Assembly (NCBI RefSeq): GCF_003258355.1
Contig: NZ_QKPO01000017.1
Location: 59,412-123,411 of the forward strand
Length of the DNA: 64,000 nucleotides
From: Confluentibacter sediminis
Lineage (GTDB): Bacteria; Bacteroidota; Bacteroidia; Flavobacteriales; Flavobacteriaceae
Direction of reading: 5' to 3'
Numbering within the stretch: the first letter of the stretch is position 1; each line of letters opens with the position of its first letter. Below are positions 46,221-54,056 of this stretch, one piece after another. The notes beneath the pieces are model-generated. The model worked only from the letters and a program-made list of their open reading frames with translations, was not told the origin of the DNA and searched no databases. The translations under genes were made by a program, and so were the position numbers.

Positions 46221-46454
46221 TTATTGTGGTATACGCCATTCTAAACTACAAGTGTCGTTTTGATAATAGGTCAACCCCTCGATGGTACAAACGGGATCAT
46301 TTACTTCCGTACTTGTACAGATTGCGGGTTTTGTTTCTGGATTACATCCATCAGACCTGAATGAATCCGTAAGTGCATTTTGATTGAATGCGAATGCACC
46401 GCCAATAGCTAGTACAAAAGCAACAATCATTAAAAAACTTTGATTTTTTTTCAT
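46221..46454 (-). CDS. Small exported Cys-containing protein (DUF6520-like)
   Basis: A 77-aa protein with a clear Sec signal (MKKNQSFLMIVAFVLAIGGAFA, likely cut after Ala22) and a short mature part of about 55 residues with four Cys (in DGCNPE, PAICTS, DPVCTI and DTCSLEW), enough for two disulfides. It resembles the DUF6520 family, which tends to lie beside MauE-type genes in Bacteroidota. It follows the MauE-like gene on the same strand (56-nt gap). The role is unknown; a disulfide-bonded peptide or a redox sensor are possibilities. Confidence 0.75.
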   Translation of the reverse strand: MKKNQSFLMIVAFVLAIGGAFAFNQNALTDSFRSDGCNPETKPAICTSTEVNDPVCTIEGLTYYQNDTCSLEWRIPQ

Positions 46455-46510
46455 GATTATAAAATTTAATAATGAATACTTGGTCTACTTTTTTCTACAG
46501 GTGTTCAACC

Positions 46511-48085
46511 TTACATTCCTGTTTCTACATGTAAAATATTTTGATGTTCTATTTCCGGCAGTTGTGAAGGCAGATATTTTTGGATTAATTCCCGCCTTAT
46601 CAATTGATTGGTATATAGAATGTAAATTTGATTGTGCTTGATTATGAAATCCTTTAAAGGGTGTCCTTCAATATGCGGGATGTAAAAGCTGTAGGCATAG
46701 TTTCCGTTTTTTAAATTGTAAACGTCTATGACACTTCTAGTTTGAAAAACTATTTGCAACTCATTTTTCGCTCTGGTTATTGACTGGTTAAAAAGCCAAT
46801 GGCCCTGTGAAAAACTCCTTCTATTTACTAAGGGCGGTGGCATTGCCAACGACATTTGATCGTTTTTTTTATTGGAACTTAGCTTAAGTTTTGCCGTAGA
46901 TGTGGTATCTATGGTTTTAAACCTTGCCGTAACCTTAAGGCTTTTGTTTATCAGGAGATATTCATTTCTATAATAATAGGTGTATATGAGTTTTTGCATG
47001 TCAGGATTATAATGCATAAAGCCATCGGTAGAGAAAAAGATATCAGCCTGTTTTTGAAGCGCTAATGGGTTTAGATAGGTCTCCATTTTATTCATATTTA
47101 AAATACCCATTAAGCGGCCTTCTTTTGGAATTAGTTTTGTTATCGCCAAGAGGTTAACGTCCATAGGGGTAGCGGAATTGAAATAGTTATTTTTTAAATC
47201 TAAAGCTTCGAGGACCCAGTTATTGGTATTGCCTTTAAAGAGGATAGGGGTGGTGCCATCTGTAATAAATACTCCTAAATCATTGATGGTTATCCCAACC
47301 CGACTTGGGTTAAATTTGTATGGTTTGGGAATATTCAAATGAATGGTTTGTGACTTGGAAAGGGTATAATCAAACTGTAAGATTTCAAAAGGATTGTTTT
47401 TCCTATTTAAATAAATATGGTTTTTTGTAATTCCAGCAAATTGAAATTGATTTTCTTCCAAGGTTATCCTGTTTTTTATTTCAGAAATGGGGTGAGGTGG
47501 CAATGTCCTGATAAAGCTTCCAGGTAAATGGTTTTTGTAATCTGTATAAAAAAACAATCCGAGCACTAATCCGCAGACCAATATGATTAGTGTACCAATT
47601 TGGAACAATGTGCGCTTAAAACCTTTCTTGTCCATGGCAGTGCCAGTATAATTGGGTTTTTTTACATTGGGGGCATTTATTATGATAGCAAAACTACCAA
47701 GTGCTACAAAGATGAAATTGAAAACCAAATGTTCCTTCCAACCCAATTGTTCCAAGATGCCACCACAAGAACATGGTACAAAATCACTAAAATTAAGTAT
47801 GGTTACAATATACATGGTAAAAGCAGACATAAGGCCCACGCCCATATACAAAGCAAGCATTCTGGATTGGTTTATTGCAAGCCCAATGGCTATCAAAATT
47901 TCCAGCAATGGTATCATGAAAGCTATGATGTCTTTTAAATCGGTAAGTATTAGTGATTGACTTAATTGCAATCTAAAGTTTTCAAAATCCAATAGTTTGC
48001 TAGTTGCAGCATATACAAATAAGACAACGTACAAAAAGACAATACTTTTTGTAACTATCTGATGCCAACTTTTATTGCGTACCAT
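46511..48085 (-). CDS. MauE/DoxX-like redox membrane protein with large C-terminal domain
   Basis: A 524-aa inner-membrane protein. Four helices lie within residues 1-150, with the MauE/DoxX-type core FVYAATSKLLDFENFRLQL, PLLEILIAIGLAI and the Cys motif FVPCSCGGIL near 105. A further helix near 165-185 precedes about 340 periplasmic residues whose repeated strands look like a beta-propeller. MauE proteins support disulfide formation in methylamine dehydrogenase; homologues elsewhere, including this one, have unknown substrates. The extra propeller-like half makes it far longer than MauE (about 180 aa). It probably acts with the four-Cys exported protein downstream. Confidence 0.78.
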   Translation of the reverse strand: MVRNKSWHQIVTKSIVFLYVVLFVYAATSKLLDFENFRLQLSQSLILTDLKDIIAFMIPLLEILIAIGLAINQSRMLALYMGVGLMSAFTMYIVTILNFSDFVPCSCGGILEQLGWKEHLVFNFIFVALGSFAIIINAPNVKKPNYTGTAMDKKGFKRTLFQIGTLIILVCGLVLGLFFYTDYKNHLPGSFIRTLPPHPISEIKNRITLEENQFQFAGITKNHIYLNRKNNPFEILQFDYTLSKSQTIHLNIPKPYKFNPSRVGITINDLGVFITDGTTPILFKGNTNNWVLEALDLKNNYFNSATPMDVNLLAITKLIPKEGRLMGILNMNKMETYLNPLALQKQADIFFSTDGFMHYNPDMQKLIYTYYYRNEYLLINKSLKVTARFKTIDTTSTAKLKLSSNKKNDQMSLAMPPPLVNRRSFSQGHWLFNQSITRAKNELQIVFQTRSVIDVYNLKNGNYAYSFYIPHIEGHPLKDFIIKHNQIYILYTNQLIRRELIQKYLPSQLPEIEHQNILHVETGM

Positions 48086-48187
48086 ATCGTTTGGTTTAAT
48101 ATGGTAAAGTTCGATAGTAAAATTTATTTTTAAGGGATTAGATTTTGACTATAAGGTATTAGATAAAAGGATATCCTTTTTGAAAAC

Positions 48188-49138
48188 CTATTTTCTTAAA
48201 CTGCTCGGTACATAACCAAAGCGTTTCTTGAATGCCCTAGAAAAGTGGGATATGCTCTTGAAGCCGTTCTTATAGGCAATGGACTTTAATGCCATATCAC
48301 TATGTTGGATGAGCATGCTGCAATTTCGTAATCGTTCCTGCATCAAAAATTGGTGGACAGAAGTGCCATAAAGTTCCTTAAAACCATATTTTAACTTGAA
48401 TTCGTTGGTTCCCAACTGAAGGGCAAATTTCTTCAGGGAAGGTAAGTTCCTGTCCAGATTGTTAATTATGATCTCTCGAGCTTCCCTAAGTTTCCTAATA
48501 TCATCAAAGCTCAATCTGAGTTTTTGCTTTTGGCGGATTTCCGGAGGCATATATGTTTCTTTTTTGGGTTGAAATAAACTATGTCGAAGCTCCTGTTCCA
48601 GTTCAATTTGGGAACTTGTGTGAAGGATGGTCGTTATTAAAGTACGTCGGTCCAAATCTGATTTTTCCCTAAATGTCGTAATGTAGCAGGTGTTAGGTAT
48701 GGTGAGATTGCCCTTGGTTTTAAATATGAGTTTTAATGATGTGTCATGTAGTTTTTTTTGTTGTAACATAATCCAAACGGAATTCCATGCCTCCAAACAG
48801 TCTTCCGATAGAAAATTCCCAAATGGCTCGCCAATCATATCACTATGAAGTATCGATAGAAGGTAGCAGGATTTTTGGTTAACCATTTGAATGTTTCCTT
48901 GATTATCCAATACAAAGCTCATCTGCACGATATGTTTCGTACTGTTGTTTAAATTCACAAAACCTTGGTGCATCATGGATTCCAATATTTCCTCAGATAG
49001 CATATTCAACATGACGGTTATGGCTTCAATACCGTCATCTTCTTTGGATCGTTTAAGTTTATAGAAGAAATTGCCTGCTGCCATTTCCAAAAGCATTTGG
49101 TTGATTTGAAGCATACGTTCTTTTTTATTCTTGGCCAT
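48188..49138 (-). CDS. AraC-family transcription regulator with PAS-like sensor
   Basis: A 316-aa regulator. The C-terminal AraC helix-turn-helix pair spans about residues 215-316 (SLKKFALQLGTNEFKLKYGFKELYG and LKSIAYKNGFKSISHFSRAFKKRFGYVPS). The middle (about 65-190) looks like a PAS domain (FVLDNQGNIQMVNQKSCYLL). It lies between the MauE-like gene and a STAS-like gene, all on the minus strand, and is the most likely controller of this uptake and redox cluster. The signal sensed is unknown. Confidence 0.88.
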   Translation of the reverse strand: MAKNKKERMLQINQMLLEMAAGNFFYKLKRSKEDDGIEAITVMLNMLSEEILESMMHQGFVNLNNSTKHIVQMSFVLDNQGNIQMVNQKSCYLLSILHSDMIGEPFGNFLSEDCLEAWNSVWIMLQQKKLHDTSLKLIFKTKGNLTIPNTCYITTFREKSDLDRRTLITTILHTSSQIELEQELRHSLFQPKKETYMPPEIRQKQKLRLSFDDIRKLREAREIIINNLDRNLPSLKKFALQLGTNEFKLKYGFKELYGTSVHQFLMQERLRNCSMLIQHSDMALKSIAYKNGFKSISHFSRAFKKRFGYVPSSLRK

Positions 49139-49220
49139 AATTAAGGATTTATAATTATTATATCTATCTCGTTTTATACAGTGTTTTTCTAATTTGTTAT
49201 GTTTATGATCTAATGTTGTC

Positions 49221-49598
49221 CTAGTTTTTAAATTTGTTTAAAAAAATAATGGCATCATCCAAGTTATCAAAACACTGGATGGGAATGGGTGGCTTATTGG
49301 TTCGAAGAAAAAACTTGAACATCATTTTTGATACGGGTGATTTTACCAGAAAAGCTACAGATTTTATGAGGGTAGAGCCTTCCATAGCCAAATAATTCCT
49401 AGCCGATTTATCAATCTCATTAATGCCTTGGATATCACATAATATGGGAAGGGACTGTCCTTCTTGCATGGCAAGCCGATCCTTGACAATTTGTACAGCT
49501 GCCTTTAAATCCATATAAACGCCTTTTTTGTAGGTTATAATTAATATGCCATCGCGGAGATGATATTCCGAATAGTCATTTTCAAAATATGGTAACAT
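49221..49598 (-). CDS. STAS/SpoIIAA-like small protein
   Basis: About 125 aa from the ATG at 49598 (a TTG at 49622 would add eight residues). The sequence HLRDGILIITYKKG...AAVQIVKDRLAMQEGQSLPILCDIQGINEIDKSARNYLA fits the SpoIIAA/STAS-like fold often listed as a Bacteroidota DUF. Such proteins are small soluble partners of unknown role. It may be co-transcribed with the AraC gene 82 nt further on. I see no Ser phosphorylation motif that would make it a true anti-anti-sigma factor. Confidence 0.65.
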   Translation of the reverse strand: MLPYFENDYSEYHLRDGILIITYKKGVYMDLKAAVQIVKDRLAMQEGQSLPILCDIQGINEIDKSARNYLAMEGSTLIKSVAFLVKSPVSKMMFKFFLRTNKPPIPIQCFDNLDDAIIFLNKFKN

Positions 49599-49622
49599 GA
49601 TCGGATAAAACTGGTTTTTCAA

Positions 49623-49924
49623 TGTAAACTTAAAAATTTAATTATATATATACTTGATATATAATGTGTTATAAATTGTCTGTTTTGGAGTATTAATTGT
49701 GTAATAGGGATGAATAATTGACTTAAAAGGATTATTGGAAAGGGATTCTTCTTATTTTCTTTCAAATTTTACTGATTTTTACGTATCACAAATAGGCATG
49801 GTGTTGATGTAGTGGGCAATACGTTTTTTTGGACGACATGAAAGCGGTCAATTGTCCTAAAATGTAATCTTGCTCTTTGTAAAATTATGTAGGGTACAAT
49901 CATGATAATTTTTGTTTTTAGACT
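49623..49924. other. Divergent intergenic region before rteC
   Basis: Holds the promoters of the STAS-like gene and rteC and is very A+T rich. No other gene or repeat stands out. Confidence 0.4.
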
Positions 49925-50764
49925 ATGGCATACCAAAAGTTGATATCGGAATTTGAAGCTAAATTGGAAGCTTTGGAAGCCAGTTGTGAGGATATCCTAT
50001 ACAAAGCGGAACATGGTATCACCTATACGGAAAAATGTATCAAAAGTCTACGGGAAATCGTTGTACTCAAAGGGTTTCCATCCACACAGGATGAAATTGA
50101 TTTTTTTAAACATGTGAAACCCCAGATTTTCAGCAAGCTGATTTATTATGTAAAACTTTATCATATTGAAAGTAAACGACCCAGGAGCAGTTCCAAATTT
50201 CAGGTTAAATACTTGAACAATCAAATCAATAAGTTACAGGTCTATTTTAATGACAATCTGGAATTCTACCATTATTACCGTAGGGCAGCATCAACCCTCG
50301 ATGAACAATATTTTGTTAGGGGAAAATCAGATTTGCGTTCCCCAACGGAATCCTTTCACTTTTTTACCGATGAAGAATTCTCAACCTGCCAAGACAGTAC
50401 CGTGGCGACTATCATGGCCTATGACATGCTAATTGTGTATTTACAGCAGGAAATAGCGGTCTTGGAAACCCATGCAGATAAACCAAAATTAAACCCCATG
50501 AAACAATTATCAAAGCTTTTCTGGACGGGAAGCAAAACAGAATTAATTGAATTGATTTATGCCTTACATAGCAGTGGAGCCATCAATAGTGGTACAGCCG
50601 ATATCAAGGAAATGGCTTCGTTGTTTGAAAAGATGTTCAATATAGATCTTGGAAATTATTATCATACATTCATAGAGATTAGAGCAAGGAAATGCAGCAA
50701 GACAAAATTTTTGGATAAGCTTATTGACGTTCTAACGAAACGGTTTGAAGAATCCGATAACTAA
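49925..50764 (+). CDS. rteC: RteC-family excision regulator
   Basis: A 279-aa RteC-domain protein. In CTnDOT of Bacteroides, RteC is the tetracycline-induced activator of the excision operon and has a C-terminal winged helix. Here the N-terminal half is helical (EFEAKLEALEASCEDILYKAEHG) and the C-terminal part contains KLFWTGSKTELIELIYALHSSGAIN, which fits a DNA-binding winged helix, and ends LTKRFEESDN. No RteA/RteB two-component genes are in the window, so induction is by another route. It precedes an HTH gene like the excisionase genes it controls in CTnDOT. Confidence 0.88.
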   Translation: MAYQKLISEFEAKLEALEASCEDILYKAEHGITYTEKCIKSLREIVVLKGFPSTQDEIDFFKHVKPQIFSKLIYYVKLYHIESKRPRSSSKFQVKYLNNQINKLQVYFNDNLEFYHYYRRAASTLDEQYFVRGKSDLRSPTESFHFFTDEEFSTCQDSTVATIMAYDMLIVYLQQEIAVLETHADKPKLNPMKQLSKLFWTGSKTELIELIYALHSSGAINSGTADIKEMASLFEKMFNIDLGNYYHTFIEIRARKCSKTKFLDKLIDVLTKRFEESDN

Positions 50765-50902
50765 TCCCAACATCACCCCATGTTGCGAGTCATGTTTTAA
50801 AATGATATTCGCAGTAATATAAACACTTGCTTTTATATTTATGGATGTTTCGTTGTACCATACCAAGGCAAAAGTTCTTAAAATAAAAGGCCGATAAAAA
50901 AT

Positions 50903-51019
50903 GTCCCAACTTGGGATGTACTATTGATAATCATAAAAAATGGTTCCTGAGATTTGTAAGACGAAAGTCAAATCAAGACAAAGTCGTCTAAAGATTATTT
51001 CGATCATTGGCGACTTTGT
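50903..51019. promoter_or_regulatory. Candidate RteC operators before the excisionase-like gene
   Basis: TCCCAA-C-TTGGGA is a perfect palindrome at 50903-50915. ACAAAGTCG (50978-50986) and CGACTTTGT (51011-51019) are perfect inverted arms ending 24 bp before the next start codon. Location between rteC and an excisionase-like gene makes them candidate control sites. Confidence 0.5.
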
Positions 51020-51043
51020 TATTTCTAAAAAAAACAGTTACAA

Positions 51044-51322
51044 ATGGGAACAACTATTATTACAACGGAGGATCTTCATGAATTCAAATTGGAATTACTA
51101 AATGACATTAAACAATTATTGAAAAACCAATCAGGTGAGTATCCAAAAAAATGGTTGAAATCACCAGAGGTCAGGAACCTCTTGGGCATTTCGCCTGGAA
51201 CCTTACAAAACCTGCGTATCAATGGCACTTTGCCATACACCAAAGTAGGGGGTGTACTCTATTATGATTACAAGGAAATCATGGACCTATTGGAAAAGAA
51301 TAGGGTTCATAATACCTATTAA
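51044..51322 (+). CDS. Excisionase-like helix-turn-helix protein
   Basis: A 92-aa protein whose C-terminal half is a MerR/excisionase-type HTH: KKWLKSPEVRNLLGISPGTLQNLRINGTLPYTKVGGVLYYDYKEIMDLLE. This type is found as Xis2c/Xis2d-like factors in Bacteroidota conjugative transposons, where they bend DNA for excision and activate the tra genes. Placement right after rteC and before the replication-like genes supports that. The N-terminal 30 residues are a helix of unknown role. Confidence 0.8.
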   Translation: MGTTIITTEDLHEFKLELLNDIKQLLKNQSGEYPKKWLKSPEVRNLLGISPGTLQNLRINGTLPYTKVGGVLYYDYKEIMDLLEKNRVHNTY

Positions 51323-51331
51323 ATCATCATT

Positions 51332-51862
51332 TTGGAAGATATCAATTACATTAAACATCTCAATGCTGTGTTTTTGCAATTTTCGATAGATACCAGATTG
51401 AATCCAACGCATATCAGCCTGTATATTGCTTTGTTTCAATATTGGAACACCAATTATTTTAAATCTGAATTTTATATCAATAGGGAAGAAATCATGTCCT
51501 TTTCCAAGATTGGATCGAAAAGCACCTATCATCGTTGCATCAAGGAATTAAGCCATTGGAACTATATCTTATACACTCCATCACATAACCCATTTCGAGG
51601 TAGTAAAATTAAGATGTTCGATTTTGGGACAAGTACTGGACAAGCTCTGTACCAAAGCCGTACCAATATCGAGACAAGCAGTGGACAAGCACTGGTACGT
51701 ATAAACAAACATATACAAACTTTAGAAAACAATAAAAACTTTAATAAACCAAAAAATTTAATTTCTGAAAATTCTCAAACGGATATGAAACAAGATCCAA
51801 CTGTTCCATATCAGGACAACCTAAAGACAAGTGCCGATAAAAATTATAATGAACCTTTATGA
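51332..51862 (+). CDS. Replication-initiation-like protein
   Basis: A 176-aa protein starting at TTG, 9 nt after the HTH gene. The N-terminal 90 residues (DINYIKHLNAVFLQFSIDTRLNPTHISLYIALFQYWN...ISFS-type winged helix) match a family of element-borne proteins with a replication-initiator or DnaD-like winged helix. The C-terminal half is Asn/Thr rich and probably disordered. It overlaps the next gene, an ATPase, by 4 bp; such a pair resembles initiator plus helicase loader. Function is inferred from order and fold guess. Confidence 0.65.
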   Translation: MEDINYIKHLNAVFLQFSIDTRLNPTHISLYIALFQYWNTNYFKSEFYINREEIMSFSKIGSKSTYHRCIKELSHWNYILYTPSHNPFRGSKIKMFDFGTSTGQALYQSRTNIETSSGQALVRINKHIQTLENNKNFNKPKNLISENSQTDMKQDPTVPYQDNLKTSADKNYNEPL

Positions 51863-52521
51863 ATACAACCAGTCCCCATATTATTTTGGAAGGTTCAGTG
51901 ACATACGAACTGGGGAATATTCAAGGAAATCAAATTCTTTATGATTTTAGTAAGATTCTGATCTATCTGGATGCCAAAGGGAAGTTGTTGTTCGGACATA
52001 CTTTTAAACTCTTTGATGAAGATAGGGATATTCTATTCAAACTTTGTAATTATTTCATTAAGGATGAAGCCAATTGTAAAAAACTCAATATGGATTTGAA
52101 CAAGGGTATTTTATTAACGGGTCCAGTTGGCTGTGGTAAAACCAGTTTAATGAAATTGCTGAGACATATGGTACCGCATCAAAAACCCTATAAAATCATC
52201 CCATCAAGAAATATTGTATTTGGGTTTAACCACATTGGTTACAAAACCATTGAAGACTATGGCAACGGACAGTATTTTTGTTTTGATGATTTGGGAGTGG
52301 AACCCATTGGTAGACATTATGGACAGGATTGCAATGTGATGGGTGAAGTTTTACTGTCTCGTTATGATTTGTTTTTACAACATAAAATAATCACCCATGC
52401 GACTACCAATCTTAATGCTCGTGAATTGGAAGATCGTTATGGTAAGAGGGTTCGTTCCCGGATGCGGGAATTGTTTAATTTGGTAGCCTTTGATAATGGT
52501 AGTGTGGATAAAAGAAGTTAA
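51859..52521 (+). CDS. DnaC-like P-loop ATPase
   Basis: A 220-aa ATPase with Walker A GILLTGPVGCGKTSLMKLL (about residues 87-105) and Walker B YFCFDDLGVEPIG (about 138-150), and an ATTNLNARELEDRYGKRVRSRMRE sensor segment that is characteristic of DnaC/DnaI helicase loaders and of IstB. Start ATG overlaps the previous stop. It should load a helicase at the element's replication origin; there is no IS21 transposase beside it, so an IstB role is unlikely. Confidence 0.82.
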   Translation: MNTTSPHIILEGSVTYELGNIQGNQILYDFSKILIYLDAKGKLLFGHTFKLFDEDRDILFKLCNYFIKDEANCKKLNMDLNKGILLTGPVGCGKTSLMKLLRHMVPHQKPYKIIPSRNIVFGFNHIGYKTIEDYGNGQYFCFDDLGVEPIGRHYGQDCNVMGEVLLSRYDLFLQHKIITHATTNLNARELEDRYGKRVRSRMRELFNLVAFDNGSVDKRS

Positions 52522-52654
52522 CCAAGGATTTAGAGTTGCTTTAAAACGATAATTGGGATAATGAATCTGAGGAGCATGAACAAAATCAAAGAATAGAGCA
52601 ATAATAGTCTTTTTTAAATACATCCCAATCCCAAATTCATGGTTTTTGTATAGG

Positions 52655-53326
52655 TCATCCTATATGATTATATATTGCAACTAGAATGGCCAAAGCAATA
52701 GCTTTAGTATTTGAAGGGTTTAAAAAATAATCAGCTTCATCAAAATTGGTTAAAAAGCCCAATTCAACAAGTATTGCTGGGCAAAAATCAATCATGTCCC
52801 GTAACACCTGAAAATTAGCAAACTTCACACCTCGGGTCTCAAACCCTAACTTACTTGAGTTTTCATTTAAAATTGATAACCCCAATATAATGGATTCTTT
52901 AGTATTCAAATTTTTAGAATCATGCACATATACGTCCATTCCTTTTGAAGTTGTTTTGGAAGCATTACAATGTAAGGACACAAATACATCTGCTTTTAAG
53001 GCTTTGGCCAATCGACTTCTATCAGAAAGAGCGATAAAGTTATCACCGTATCTAGTTAGGTAAATATCCAATTTGTTATCTAAAAGCAAGTTGTTGAACT
53101 TGATGATTTCCTTGGCAATATTAAGAACCACATCTTTTTCTTGGATGCCATTTACACCAATGGCACCAGGATCTGTTCCACCATGTCCAACGTCAATGAG
53201 TATTCTTTTTTGTACTTCCAACTGTTGTCCAAAAATGATACATGTTTTAAGTATGGCTAGAAGAAATACGACGTTTTTGAGGTTTATTTTGAAGTCAATT
53301 TTCATAATTGTGAACATTTTTCGCAT
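52655..53326 (-). CDS. N-acetylmuramoyl-L-alanine amidase (Amidase_3)
   Basis: Zinc amidase that cuts the peptide stem from peptidoglycan, about 223 aa (a later ATG at 53305 would give a cleaner signal segment). Visible: ILIDVGHGGTDPGAIGVNGIQEKDVVLNIA (first His and Glu ligands), FVSLHCNAS (second His) and AILVELGFLTNFDEADYFL (catalytic Glu). It sits on the opposite strand between the replication-like genes and the tra operon. Wall hydrolases of conjugative elements open a path for the mating channel, which is the likely role here. Confidence 0.85.
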   Translation of the reverse strand: MRKMFTIMKIDFKINLKNVVFLLAILKTCIIFGQQLEVQKRILIDVGHGGTDPGAIGVNGIQEKDVVLNIAKEIIKFNNLLLDNKLDIYLTRYGDNFIALSDRSRLAKALKADVFVSLHCNASKTTSKGMDVYVHDSKNLNTKESIILGLSILNENSSKLGFETRGVKFANFQVLRDMIDFCPAILVELGFLTNFDEADYFLNPSNTKAIALAILVAIYNHIG

Positions 53327-53482
53327 CCAAAACCATAAAATTCAATGCCCTTTAGTTGCAATTAAAAACAATCTTAATCAAATAATATTATTTAGTTAAA
53401 ATATTGATAATCAGTTGTTTAATAGTAAATATATCGTAATTTTCATAAATCAAAATCATTAAAAACTTAAATTTTATTTCGT

Positions 53483-53770
53483 ATGAAAAAATCAATTTAT
53501 TTAACCTTGATCTTAGGCCTTATTTCCACATCCATGTTTGCCCAAATTGGAGGCATCGAAGATTCCGTAAACGATGTTTCGGATACCATCCGTGCAATTT
53601 TCCCCATTATCCTTGGTGTCATCTTTTTGATCGGTTTCTTGTTCAATGCAGGTCACTTCTTTGGAGAGAATGCTGATTTAAAAAAGGGCATCACTCGTGT
53701 GTTGGTCTTTGTACTTATAGCGGGAGCCGTTGTCGGCATCTTTACCTACTTAATCGGAATCGTGGTGTAA
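53483..53770 (+). CDS. traE: TraE-like small membrane protein (DUF4134)
   Basis: A 95-aa protein with a signal segment (MKKSIYLTLILGLISTSMFA) and two more helices (about 37-60 and 72-94), the pattern of the Bacteroidota TraE/DUF4134 proteins that correspond to VirB2 pilin. It is first in the tra run and is followed 1 nt later by traF. Confidence 0.88.
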   Translation: MKKSIYLTLILGLISTSMFAQIGGIEDSVNDVSDTIRAIFPIILGVIFLIGFLFNAGHFFGENADLKKGITRVLVFVLIAGAVVGIFTYLIGIVV

Positions 53771-53771
53771 T

Positions 53772-54056
53772 ATGAAACGGTTCAGTGTCTATAAAAACAT
53801 AAGGAAGCGAGCGATGATAATGGGTCTACCTATATCATTGTTCGCCTTGATGATGACTGTGGTTATAGGATCCCTATTATGTATCATATTTTCTTTTAGC
53901 TTTTCAGTAATCATATTGGTTTTTCTTTTCAATGGTATAGTGTATATCATATTAACTCATTTGACAAAGAACCCATCCCTATGGCATTTTAAAAAAGTGT
54001 TTCCGCAAACCATCAGTAATAAAAAACAAAGCCAATTATATTATGAAGACCATTAA
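53772..54056 (+). CDS. traF: TraF-like protein (DUF4133)
   Basis: A 94-aa protein with two adjacent membrane helices (about residues 17-65) and a soluble tail, matching the DUF4133/TraF proteins that correspond to VirB3. It lies between traE and traG and overlaps traG by 14 bp, the usual arrangement. Confidence 0.87.
   Translation: MKRFSVYKNIRKRAMIMGLPISLFALMMTVVIGSLLCIIFSFSFSVIILVFLFNGIVYIILTHLTKNPSLWHFKKVFPQTISNKKQSQLYYEDH

Noticed and set aside
51859..52521. IstB transposition helper
   Set aside because: No IS21 transposase gene is adjacent, and the replication-like gene overlapping it favours a DnaC-like loader.
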